DNA from: Methylorubrum populi
Lineage (GTDB): Bacteria > Pseudomonadota > Alphaproteobacteria > Rhizobiales > Beijerinckiaceae
Assembly (NCBI RefSeq): GCF_002355515.1
Contig: NZ_AP014812.1
Span: 1 to 42,569 of the forward strand
Direction of reading: 5' to 3'
Length of the DNA stretch: 42,569 nt
Positions 31,779-39,537 of this stretch are shown here, one piece after another (the stretch's first letter is position 1; the number at the start of each line of letters is the position of its first letter). Position numbers and translations under genes: made by a program. Below the pieces are notes generated by a model, which saw only the letters and a list, made by a program, of their open reading frames with translations, did not search any database and was not told the origin of the DNA.

Positions 31779-33170
31779 TCAGTCGTGTTTGGCAGCGTTG
31801 CGCCATCCGGCTTTGGCTAGCCAGTTCAGCGCCGAGAGGCTCGGCATGAACAGATACTCGCCGCCTTTCATGATGTTGAAGGTCTGCACGCCATCGATGC
31901 GCCTGCGTGCTGGCGTCTGCGGGATCGTGAAGCGTCGTTCCCCCTCGTGCAGACCAACGACCGGATCCCGCTCCTCCCCGAGGTCGATGAAGTTGCCGCG
32001 GTTGATCCATTCCTGCTGCATGAACTCGATCGTGTCGTAGGCACGCGCGCTGATGAAGATGAAGAAGATGCCGCGCTCGCTCCTAGCATCGTCCTCCGGC
32101 GTCACCTCCTCCGAGTAGACGGGCCCGAAGGTGCTGGAGCGGCGGATGATGCGATGGATGTTGACATCGGTGAGCAGCGTCAGCTCGGCGTCGCGCGGGT
32201 TGAGCCGGCGCATGTGACAGCCGAGCGGGACGCGGCGGCCCTTAGGGTCGTCCGCGTAGGCGAAGTTGTTGTTCCGGCGCGGATCGGCGCCGAGGTCGGG
32301 ATTGTCCTCGTCGGGCGCGAGGGCGAGCGGGGCGCCCGAGCGCCAGCGCCCGAACATCTTGGCGGCGAGGCGCTCGCGTTCTTCCAAGGTGTCGCTATGA
32401 GCCTTGAGGAAGGCGTTGAAGCAGCCGACGCGGCTCTGGTACTTGCGCAGCACCACGAAGGTGCCGTTCCGCCCCAAGGCAGGCGGCTCCGGCATGGCGA
32501 GCGGCACGCCGGTCTCGCTCGGGTAGCCGAGGAGGAACTCGCCGGCCTTGATCGGCCGCGCCTCGCCGGGCAACGGGGCCACGCCGCTGCCCTCCACCGC
32601 CGGCTGCGAGATCGAGTCGCGGAAGCCGAACGGGTTCTTCGCCCCCTCAGGCGCGCCGAAGCGATGCTCGCCGAGTAGCGTCACCCCCGCAGTACGGTCG
32701 AGCTCCGCATGGGCAGTCGCGAGCGCCTTGTCGAGGGCGGTATCGTCGACCGCGTAGATGGTCAGCGCGAGGTGGCATTGGCCGGGCGTGAACACCGCGT
32801 CCCAGTTCTCCGGCGCGTTCGGGCCCTGATCGCGCAGCTGCGGCGCGCGTGCGGCCATGCCCTGCTGGAAGGGCAGCGGGAACGTCTTGAGCTGCTCCTC
32901 GGGCAGACCGAGGGCCTGGAGCCCGTCGTAGCTGAGGGCAACGCCGATCCAGTGGTCGAGCTCATCGGTCCAGGTATCAGCCGATGCGATATGCGGCGCG
33001 AGGCGTCCGAGCAAATTGCGCGCACCCTCCGCGTCGTCGAAGTGGAGCATGGCATGGACGCCGACATACGGCTCGGGTCGGCTGCGCAGGATCAGCGCCT
33101 GGATGTCGTCGAGCTCCAGCGAGACGGTCTCCCGGCGGAAGCGCGATGCGAGTCGTTCGATGATCGACAT
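31779..33170 (-). CDS. DyP-type heme peroxidase
   Basis: 463 aa, no signal peptide. The DyP signature is present as NPFGFRDSISQPAVEG (distal Asp; Ser replaces the usual Gly of GxxDG) and VPLGCHMRRLNPRD (proximal heme-ligand His and following Arg). DyP peroxidases oxidise phenolics and dyes with hydrogen peroxide. It is the last gene of the P450 operon, starting 3 bases after the preceding stop. The operon context suggests it handles peroxide or a product of the P450/catalase-like pair. Confidence 0.9.
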   Translation of the reverse strand: MSIIERLASRFRRETVSLELDDIQALILRSRPEPYVGVHAMLHFDDAEGARNLLGRLAPHIASADTWTDELDHWIGVALSYDGLQALGLPEEQLKTFPLPFQQGMAARAPQLRDQGPNAPENWDAVFTPGQCHLALTIYAVDDTALDKALATAHAELDRTAGVTLLGEHRFGAPEGAKNPFGFRDSISQPAVEGSGVAPLPGEARPIKAGEFLLGYPSETGVPLAMPEPPALGRNGTFVVLRKYQSRVGCFNAFLKAHSDTLEERERLAAKMFGRWRSGAPLALAPDEDNPDLGADPRRNNNFAYADDPKGRRVPLGCHMRRLNPRDAELTLLTDVNIHRIIRRSSTFGPVYSEEVTPEDDARSERGIFFIFISARAYDTIEFMQQEWINRGNFIDLGEERDPVVGLHEGERRFTIPQTPARRRIDGVQTFNIMKGGEYLFMPSLSALNWLAKAGWRNAAKHD

Positions 33171-33173
33171 GCC

Positions 33174-33785
33174 TCAGCCCACCTTGTCCAGGAACTCGTT
33201 GAAGGCCCGCTCCAGGCGCTGGAGCCGGCGCACGTCGACGACCGTGACCTGCGGGTTGGCCACGAACCAGCCGGCAGCGGTGACCTGGTGCCCGGCGATG
33301 AAGTCCTTGACCTTGGGGCTCTTGATCCCCGGCCAGCCCTCGACCGACTGGAACAGCAGGTCCATCAGGTCCGGGATCTTGGTGGCGAAGTCGTTGATGT
33401 ACGTGTCCCAGTCGCCGTCATAGGTGGTGGCGAACAGGATGCGCGTGTCGTCGTCGAAGAAGGCGAAACGCATGTCGTGGAGCGTGCCGACCTTCTGCGC
33501 GCCATCGAAGTTGCCGTTGACCAGGCCGAAGATGCGGCGCAGCCGCTCGGCGCCTCCCGGCTTCAGCTTGGCGATCGCCGTCAGCTCGGAAACGTTGCCG
33601 GACTGCGCGCCAACCCGCCCGGCCGAGCCCGCGGAGCCCTTCAGGTCGGGATTGTGCCGGGTCATCATCTGTTCGAGCGCGAGCTTGGCGAGCTGCGGCG
33701 CGTCGCCCGCGACCTCCTCGATCCGCCGGCGTATGGCTTGCAGGCGGGTCTCGTCGATCTGCGGGGTGTCGTTACTGTCGGTCAT
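33174..33785 (-). CDS. Unknown protein of the P450/DyP operon
   Basis: 203 aa from ATG 33785. After a helical N-terminus (LQAIRRRIEEVAGDAPQLAK) it has VGTLHDMRFAFFDDDTRILF, then TTYDGDWDTYINDFATKIPD. This looks like a ferredoxin-like beta-alpha domain also seen next to or fused with catalase- and peroxidase-type proteins. No cofactor motif is visible. It lies 37 bases after the catalase-like gene and 3 before dyP. It may be a scaffold or accessory to one of the heme proteins; that is inference. Confidence 0.6.
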   Translation of the reverse strand: MTDSNDTPQIDETRLQAIRRRIEEVAGDAPQLAKLALEQMMTRHNPDLKGSAGSAGRVGAQSGNVSELTAIAKLKPGGAERLRRIFGLVNGNFDGAQKVGTLHDMRFAFFDDDTRILFATTYDGDWDTYINDFATKIPDLMDLLFQSVEGWPGIKSPKVKDFIAGHQVTAAGWFVANPQVTVVDVRRLQRLERAFNEFLDKVG

Positions 33786-33822
33786 GGATAACTCCTCTGC
33801 GTCCGCGGTTCGGAAGCGCCCG

Positions 33823-34947
33823 TCAGTCAGGGATCTGTTCGATCGACGTCGGCTCGACGCGCGGCCGGGCATTGAGCGCGTGTCGACGGGCGCTCGACCG
33901 TTCGTAGGCGGCGATGCGCACCCGCATGATCGAGCCGAGCGGCCTGTGCTCCTGGATGCCATGCCAAGGATTGAACGAGAGCACGTCATCACCGTAGACG
34001 CGCCGGGCCGGAGAGTAAGCATCCTGCGGCGGGAGCCGCAGGGTGGCGACCGGCTGGTGCGGTGAGATATCGTCCGGCCAGAGCACCGAGGCGTCCTCGA
34101 CCGGCATCGCCGCGAGATCGGTGCAGAGCTGGGCACGGAGCTGATACTCGGCCCCTTCTGTCCGGAAGTGCTCGACGACGAGATCGCGCATAGTCCCGTC
34201 GTCGACCGGGCCGATTTCCTTGCCGGTCAGCGCCCGCACGTTGGCGGACAACGGCGCGGCGCTGATCTTGGCGACGTGGTCGCCGAAGCGGAGCGCCGCC
34301 ATGGAGTGGTAGGTCTCGCCGAGCAGGTGGGCGTTGTCCCGGGCCAACCCGCGCAGGGTCGCGCCGGGCGTGAGACCGACCGCTTCGGCCGCCGACTCGA
34401 TCCCGCGCGCGGCGCCGGCGAGCGCCCGCTGCAGGAAGGCGGGGTTCCGGGCGTTCTTCTCCAGGAGACCGACGAGCTGCCTGTAGGCCTGGATGGTACC
34501 GAAGCTGAGGACGGGGATGTTGACGAGCAGGAAGTCCTGGTTGCCTCCCGCGTCCTCAGGCAGGAGGCGTTCACCCTCGACCCCGAGCACCTTGATCGCC
34601 ATGCCGCGCGGGGCCGGGACCGTGTCGGAGTGGATGTCGCCGGGCGCGGAGGACAGGCGCACGACGACGGGGTAGACGGCGGGTCGTGCGAAGATCCCCT
34701 GCTGCAGGTGTGCCGGCAGCCCGTCAGATATGACGAGCTCGCCCGTGAGGATGCCGTGGCTCTTGGCGTGGGCGTCGCGGACCGCGTGACGATGCCGCTC
34801 GAACGCCACATGGTTCGAGCGCGCCATGACGTCGAGGATTTCTGCCGTCAGGGCCGCTTCATCGGGTTGTTGAACCTCGACATCCGGCGTGTAGCGGAGA
34901 TAGGGCCTTCCGGCGTCGCGGTGAGAATTCCCGTCGAGCGTACTCAT
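33823..34947 (-). CDS. Catalase-family heme protein
   Basis: 374 aa from ATG 34947, overlapping the P450 stop by 4 bases (ATGA). The fold is recognisable from AVRDAHAKSHGILTGELVIS (region of the distal His), FARPAVYPVVVRLSSAPGD, PAPRGMAIKVLGVEGE, QDFLLVNIPV, and the tail LSFNPWHGIQEHRPLGSIMR. It is shorter than monofunctional catalases and lacks an obvious R-x3-Y heme-Tyr motif of the canonical kind. It belongs to the small catalase-related group, some of which are peroxidases or fatty-acid hydroperoxide enzymes. Coupling to a P450 suggests substrate oxidation rather than plain catalase activity. Confidence 0.8.
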   Translation of the reverse strand: MSTLDGNSHRDAGRPYLRYTPDVEVQQPDEAALTAEILDVMARSNHVAFERHRHAVRDAHAKSHGILTGELVISDGLPAHLQQGIFARPAVYPVVVRLSSAPGDIHSDTVPAPRGMAIKVLGVEGERLLPEDAGGNQDFLLVNIPVLSFGTIQAYRQLVGLLEKNARNPAFLQRALAGAARGIESAAEAVGLTPGATLRGLARDNAHLLGETYHSMAALRFGDHVAKISAAPLSANVRALTGKEIGPVDDGTMRDLVVEHFRTEGAEYQLRAQLCTDLAAMPVEDASVLWPDDISPHQPVATLRLPPQDAYSPARRVYGDDVLSFNPWHGIQEHRPLGSIMRVRIAAYERSSARRHALNARPRVEPTSIEQIPD

Positions 34948-36206
34948 GCCGCGAGCTCCGCCGATACGCCCGGTGCGACGGCGTCGATGGCCAAAAGCAG
35001 GTGCCGTGGACCGCGCAGCGAGGCGCCGGGGCGGTATGGCGGTGGGTCGGCGAGAAGCCGCGGCGCCCGCAGCCGCTGGGCCAGCGCGACGAGTGCGACC
35101 TCCGCCTCGATCCGCGCCAGCGGAGCTCCCACGCAGTAGTGCAGGCTGCCGCCGAACCCGAAGTGCTGGTTGTTCGCGCGGTCGGGATCGAAGCGGTCCG
35201 GATCGGCGAAGCGCAGCGGGTCGCGGCTGCCGGACGCGAGCAGGAGTACTACCGGCGCCCCTTCCGGGATCGTGGTTCCCCCGATCGCGATGTCGGCGCG
35301 CGCCAGCCGCGTGCGATAGTGGACGGGCGGCTCGTAGCGCAGCAGCTCCTCGATCAGCCGCGGCGCGATCGCCGGCTCCCGGCGCAGGCGTTCCAGGTGC
35401 TCGGGGAAGCGGAGCAGCGTCAGGACGCCGTTGGTGATCAGGTTCACGGTCGTCTCGTGACCCGCGACCAGGAGCAGGACGGCCGTGGCCACGAGGTCGT
35501 GGTCGTTCATGCGCTCGCCGTCGTGCCCGGTCGCGAGCCCGGAGAGCAGGTCGTCCTGCGGCGCCTGGCGCTTCTCCTTGATCAATCCCCGCAGGTAGTC
35601 GGAGATCGCCGTGAACGCTTCCTCGGTCCTGCCGGCGTTCTCGCGGTCCGTACGCCGGTCCGGTTCGAGGGCGGTGGCGAGCTGCGTCGCCCATCCCTGG
35701 AACCGGGGCTCGTCCTCGCGCGGGACGCCGAGCAGCTCGCAAATCACTGTAACCGGCAGGGGGTAGGAGAAATCGTCCACCAGATCGAGGTCGGTCCGGT
35801 CCCGCAGCCCGTCGAGAAGGGCGTGGGTGAGCTGCTCCGCCTTGCGGTGCATTGCCCGCACGCGGGCAGGTGCGAACTCGCGCATGACCTGCCGGCGCAG
35901 GAGATCGTGATCCGGCGGATCGCGGAAGATGAAGGGACGATGGCGCGCGGTGATCCGGCTTCGGATCGGGCGGACGAACAGGTCGCGCAGGGGATGCCCG
36001 GTCCAGCGGAACAGAGGCGGATCGGGCAGATCCTCCGAGCTGATGCGCGGATCGTACAGGAGGCGGTAGAGTTCCGCGTGGGTGCTCACGACGTAACTGC
36101 CGTCGTCTTGGCGGCTCACGGGCGTCCGGCGCATCTCGGCGTAGAGCGGGTACGGGTCGGCGCGGTTGGCCGGATCGAGGATCTGCTGGAACAGCGTGCC
36201 GTTCAC
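34944..36206 (-). CDS. Cytochrome P450 (bacterial class I type)
   Basis: 420 aa from GTG 36206 (GGAGCTCACC upstream); a longer frame to 36356 lacks a good start. I-helix LVAGHETTVN carries the oxygen-binding AGxxT, K-helix EELLRYE carries ExxR, and the heme loop FGGSLHYCVGAPLAR has Cys358. It is soluble, with no membrane anchor. Electrons should come from the ferredoxin and reductase encoded just upstream in the same operon. The substrate is not predictable from sequence; the catalase-like and DyP partners point to oxidative chemistry on a lipid or aromatic compound. Confidence 0.93.
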   Translation of the reverse strand: MNGTLFQQILDPANRADPYPLYAEMRRTPVSRQDDGSYVVSTHAELYRLLYDPRISSEDLPDPPLFRWTGHPLRDLFVRPIRSRITARHRPFIFRDPPDHDLLRRQVMREFAPARVRAMHRKAEQLTHALLDGLRDRTDLDLVDDFSYPLPVTVICELLGVPREDEPRFQGWATQLATALEPDRRTDRENAGRTEEAFTAISDYLRGLIKEKRQAPQDDLLSGLATGHDGERMNDHDLVATAVLLLVAGHETTVNLITNGVLTLLRFPEHLERLRREPAIAPRLIEELLRYEPPVHYRTRLARADIAIGGTTIPEGAPVVLLLASGSRDPLRFADPDRFDPDRANNQHFGFGGSLHYCVGAPLARIEAEVALVALAQRLRAPRLLADPPPYRPGASLRGPRHLLLAIDAVAPGVSAELAA

Positions 36207-36241
36207 GGTGAGCTCCTGTCGGACGGTGGTGCGGGATGCGG

Positions 36242-37528
36242 TTAGGGCACGGTCTGGGCCAGGGGTCGAGGCCGGATATCGGCTTGGTCGAGGGCGCCGA
36301 CGATCGGTGGGAAGGGAGCCCCCTCTGTCACCGCGGCTCGGTAGGCGGGCAGCCAACGGGCGCTGTCTACGGAGACAGCGGCCACGGTTCGCCCCTGCGC
36401 GCCGTACACGCCGATGAACCGGCGATCCCGCAACGAACCCTGGACGACCGCGAATTGGTCGGCCCCGGCCGGCAGGCCGACGAGCTTGATGTTGAGACCG
36501 AATTGCTGCGACCAGAAGTCCGGCAGGTGGTCGTAGGAGACCAGCCCCGCTTCACCGGCGGCCATGTTCCGGGCTGCCGTCTCGGCTTGAGCGACCGCGT
36601 TGCCCCAGTGCTCGACGGCGAGGTGGCGGCCGCCGTAGATGGCGCTCGGCCAGTGAGCAATATCGCCGGCCGCGAAGACATCCGGCACAACTGCCCGGGT
36701 GGTGCTGAGGACGCGGCAATGGGCGTCGACGCGCACGCCTTTGGGCGAAACCTCCAAGCCCGCACCGGCCAGCCACTCGGTGTTGCGCAGGGCGCCGAGG
36801 GCGGCGACGACGCAATCCGCCTCGATCCGCTGGCCGGTGCGCAGGATGGCCGCGACGACCCGGCTATCCGCATCGGCTTGAAATCGCGCGACTTCCGTCT
36901 CCAGGCGGAGGTCCACGCCGCAGTCGCGGATCACGTCCCGCATGAAAGCGGCCGTGACGGAACCCAGGGCATGAGCCAACGGGAGCGCACCGCGCACCGC
37001 CAGGGTCACGTCGAGGCCGAGATCGCGGCAACACGACGCGATCTCACAGCCGATAAACCCGCCACCGATGATGAGCACGCGGCGCGGTTTCCAGGCGAGG
37101 CCGCGTGCGAGATGCTCAGCGTCCGCGTGGCTGCGGAGCGTGTACACGTTTGAGGAAGCTGCTTCCGCACCGTTCGGCCACGGACGTGCCCGAGTCCCGG
37201 TCGCGATGAGCAACCGGTCGTATACGATCTGCGTGCCGTCCGAGAGGTAGATACGATGTGCGAGCGTATCGAGCTCCAATGCACCGACCCCGAGGCGGAA
37301 CGTGGCATCCAGATCGGCCCGTTGCGGCAGGGAGGTGTCCGCGCCGTACAGGCCGCGGAGCACCTGCTTCGACAGCGGCGGCCGATCGTAGGGCGACTCG
37401 TGCTCGTCACCGATCAGGATGATCCTGCCTCCGTAGCCCACGTCACGCAGTGCGTGCGCCGCGGACAGGCCCGCGAGCGAGGCGCCGACGATGACGATCT
37501 GGCGAGGAGCTTCGGTGGGCGCTGTCAT
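36242..37528 (-). CDS. FAD-dependent NAD(P)H-ferredoxin reductase
   Basis: 428 aa. An N-terminal FAD-binding GxGxxG-like motif (IVIVGASLAGLSAAHALRDV), LLIATGTRARPWP, the NAD-binding IIGGGFIGCEIASCCRDLG and the FAD site VFAAGDIAHWP are all present. Family is putidaredoxin/rhodocoxin-reductase type. It overlaps the ferredoxin gene by 4 bases and ends 35 bases before the P450. It passes electrons from NAD(P)H to the ferredoxin. Confidence 0.93.
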   Translation of the reverse strand: MTAPTEAPRQIVIVGASLAGLSAAHALRDVGYGGRIILIGDEHESPYDRPPLSKQVLRGLYGADTSLPQRADLDATFRLGVGALELDTLAHRIYLSDGTQIVYDRLLIATGTRARPWPNGAEAASSNVYTLRSHADAEHLARGLAWKPRRVLIIGGGFIGCEIASCCRDLGLDVTLAVRGALPLAHALGSVTAAFMRDVIRDCGVDLRLETEVARFQADADSRVVAAILRTGQRIEADCVVAALGALRNTEWLAGAGLEVSPKGVRVDAHCRVLSTTRAVVPDVFAAGDIAHWPSAIYGGRHLAVEHWGNAVAQAETAARNMAAGEAGLVSYDHLPDFWSQQFGLNIKLVGLPAGADQFAVVQGSLRDRRFIGVYGAQGRTVAAVSVDSARWLPAYRAAVTEGAPFPPIVGALDQADIRPRPLAQTVP

Positions 37529-37752
37529 TGGTCGCCCGCTTTCTGCGGCATAGGGACTGGAATGTCGCTCGTCGCAGTAATGGCACGTACCGGGCAGGCC
37601 TGCACCGCGCGCTCAATCTCGGCTCGGGCGGCTTCGTCGGGCGCCGTGTCGTAGACCAACGCTTCTGCACCATGCAGGGCGAAGTGGTCCGGAGCGGCGT
37701 AGATGCACTGCGCGTAAGCTTGGCAGCGGTTGAGGTCGACGACGACCTTCAT
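37525..37752 (-). CDS. Ferredoxin of the P450 type (probable 3Fe-4S)
   Basis: 75 aa from ATG 37752; a longer frame begins at 37794. The cluster pattern is CQAYAQC then, some 40 residues later, CPVRAI: three cysteines, with Tyr where a fourth ligand or His may be. This is the C-x2-X-x2-C...CP group that serves bacterial P450s, often binding 3Fe-4S. Translational coupling to the reductase makes the electron-transfer pair clear. Confidence 0.88.
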   Translation of the reverse strand: MKVVVDLNRCQAYAQCIYAAPDHFALHGAEALVYDTAPDEAARAEIERAVQACPVRAITATSDIPVPMPQKAGDQ

Positions 37753-37814
37753 GGATGACACTCCGTCGAAGGGGGAAAGCGCCGGTAGCAGCAATCACTG
37801 GAGGACGCGGAGCG

Positions 37815-38078
37815 TCAGTCGTGCGACCTCCCGGCGGAGGATGACGCGCTCGTCCCCTCATCGAACACGGCACCGCAGCGGGCACTCAACTGCTCGCGGT
37901 GTTGATGCATGCAGGCGATGATCGCCGGACGGTTGGGCACGTTCTCCGCACACAGGCGCAGGACGTCGCTGCGACACGCCAAGGTCGCTTCCGTGATACT
38001 TGTCTCGGCGGCAGCGCCGTGGAGACCGCTACCAACGACAAGGGAAAGGAATAAGATTGGGAGGGTCAAACGCAACAT
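37815..38078 (-). CDS. Small secreted cysteine-rich-repeat protein
   Basis: 87 aa from ATG 38078. The signal peptide (LTLPILFLSLVVGSGLHGAAA) is cleaved near AAA-ET. The mature part, ACRSDVLRLCAENVPNR then ACMHQHREQLSARCGAVF, fits the bacterial Cys-rich repeat pattern CxxDxxxLC...CxxxHxxxLSxxC, with two disulfides likely. It is the first gene of the minus-strand P450 operon, 62 bases before the ferredoxin. A periplasmic role is expected; its link to the oxidative enzymes is unknown. Confidence 0.7.
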   Translation of the reverse strand: MLRLTLPILFLSLVVGSGLHGAAAETSITEATLACRSDVLRLCAENVPNRPAIIACMHQHREQLSARCGAVFDEGTSASSSAGRSHD

Positions 38079-38115
38079 GATGCGGCTCTCTGGATGCGCC
38101 CCGTTGGAGAACCAT

Positions 38116-38149
38116 AAAGGAAATAATAGGTTCCTTTTCAAGTAGGAAC
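38116..38149. promoter_or_regulatory. TetR operator candidate
   Basis: Overlapping dyads AAAGGAA (38116-38122) / TTCCTTT (38131-38137) and GTTCCT (38130-38135) / AGGAAC (38144-38149) occupy the 89-base gap between the divergent TetR gene and the P450 operon. Confidence 0.55.
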
Positions 38150-38167
38150 GTCCCGGGGAGGTATGCA

Positions 38168-38836
38168 GTGACGACAAGCCAGAAGGATGCGTCGCCGTCG
38201 GCGTCGAGGAAGCGTGCGCTGAGCCCCGGACGCCCGCGCGCGGCGACAATCCAGGCACGTCAGGATCGGCTGATGGACATCGTCACTGCCGAGTTTCTGA
38301 CATACGGCTATGAGGGGGCAAACATCGCGCGTGTAGCCCGCACCGCAGGAGTTTCGCCCAAGACGATCTACGCGCGCTACGCCACTAAAGACGAGTTGCT
38401 GCTGGCAGTCGTGGTTCACCTAACGGAAGCCTCGCGCGAAGGACTGGCCCAGGAGCTTACGGATGGCTCAATCAGCCCCGAGCAAGGTTTGACGACCTTT
38501 GCCCTGACCACCGCCTACCATTGGACGTCGGAACGCGAGTTCGGACTCTACAGGTTGGTCATCACGGAAGCCGGGCGCTTCCCCCACCTCGTAACGCTTT
38601 ATAGAGAAAGCACCGACGCGTTCCGTGAGGTCGTGACGACGTATCTCACCGATCAAATCGCTCGACGTGTGCTCGTGATCAAAGATGTCGGGACCGCCGT
38701 TCAGCTATTTGTGTCCGTGACGACAGGCCAGATCAGAGAGCGGATGCTTCTAGGTGAGCGTCCTTCGTCTATCGAAATCGAAGCTCAGGTGAAAGAAGGT
38801 GTTCGAATGTTCCTAGCTTGGTGCAAAAGCAAATAA
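38168..38836 (+). CDS. TetR-family regulator of the P450 operon
   Basis: 222 aa from GTG 38168 after GGGGAGG. A basic N-terminal extension of about 30 residues precedes the TetR HTH (IVTAEFLTYGYEGANIARVA, then AGVSPKTIYARYATKDELL). The ligand-binding C-terminal domain resembles TetR_C type (SEREFGLYRLVITEAGRFP). It is divergent from the seven-gene operon and shares an 89-base control region with it. It probably represses the operon until a substrate of the P450 or an oxidised product binds. Confidence 0.88.
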   Translation: MTTSQKDASPSASRKRALSPGRPRAATIQARQDRLMDIVTAEFLTYGYEGANIARVARTAGVSPKTIYARYATKDELLLAVVVHLTEASREGLAQELTDGSISPEQGLTTFALTTAYHWTSEREFGLYRLVITEAGRFPHLVTLYRESTDAFREVVTTYLTDQIARRVLVIKDVGTAVQLFVSVTTGQIRERMLLGERPSSIEIEAQVKEGVRMFLAWCKSK

Positions 38837-39220
38837 TCGTATCCGTTAAATATCGGAAAAAATCTTCTACAAAAATTATATATATCTTTGATGGGTGTTA
38901 GGAGCAGCTGCCAGAGATTGTTGTCTGAAGGCGCATTTATAGCGGACAGATTGTTCCGGCTTCTCTCTGTGAGCTGACCGGCCAGGCCGAATTCTAGCTG
39001 CGCTGTTCCACATCGCTTGCGCTATTGGAACGCAACGATAGGTAGCGCCGCCTGCTATGTGTCCAGAAAACGACCGTTTTCCAACCACTTAAATGCGTGA
39101 AGAAATTGTGTGCAAAAATCAAATTCCATGAATTGTGGCACTTATTGCCAGGCCGCAATTAAATCTTGTGAAAAATTGGTAGCCAATAAAATTGTAACAG
39201 TGACCGTTCCTTGCCCGGAT
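38837..39220. other. AT-rich gene-free region with a recombinase-site-like motif
   Basis: No gene is supported. At 39066-39081 GAAAACG-AC-CGTTTTC is a perfect dyad. Its context, TGTCCAGAAAACGACCGTTT, matches the sequence before the serine recombinase at 1094-1113 in 18 of 20 positions. The region is markedly AT-rich compared with the rest of the window. Confidence 0.4.
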
Positions 39221-39451
39221 TCATGGGAAATCAACTTGGCGAACCACCAAACGCCAGCGTCGTATCTGACTTGAGCCGCAACTTTTGCACTCTGCCAATC
39301 CTCGTCGCTCTAACTCCAGGCAAGCGGCCAAAGTGCTGTCATTTTTTGCTCCGCTTGAAAATCCAGATCGGATTTTAACAACAGACGTGCTTATAAAATC
39401 ATCGGTAAGCGCTGCGAGTACTGCCTGTTCGTCCTCTTTGAGCGAGCGCAT
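39221..39451 (-). CDS. Small winged-helix-like hypothetical protein
   Basis: 76 aa from ATG 39451 (MRSLKEDEQAVLAALTDDF). The sequence after it (SGFSSGAKNDSTLAACLELE, then RRGLAECKSCGS and RRWRLV) reads like a helix-helix-wing DNA-binding fold. The open frame reaches 39586, but the extra part overlaps lldD. No family is assigned; low GC and lack of neighbours make expression uncertain. Confidence 0.4.
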   Translation of the reverse strand: MRSLKEDEQAVLAALTDDFISTSVVKIRSGFSSGAKNDSTLAACLELERRGLAECKSCGSSQIRRWRLVVRQVDFP

Positions 39452-39537
39452 TTTGCATCCGTCAGATAAATTTTTAGAAATACTGCAGGTATAGCCGTCA
39501 CTGTGGCGCATTACGCGCGTCGCATCCTTTCGGCGCT

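Noticed and set aside
35001..36245. 414-aa plus-strand open frame opposite the P450 gene
   Set aside because: The opposite strand encodes all P450 motifs; the plus frame shows only low-complexity Arg/Val/Glu sequence.
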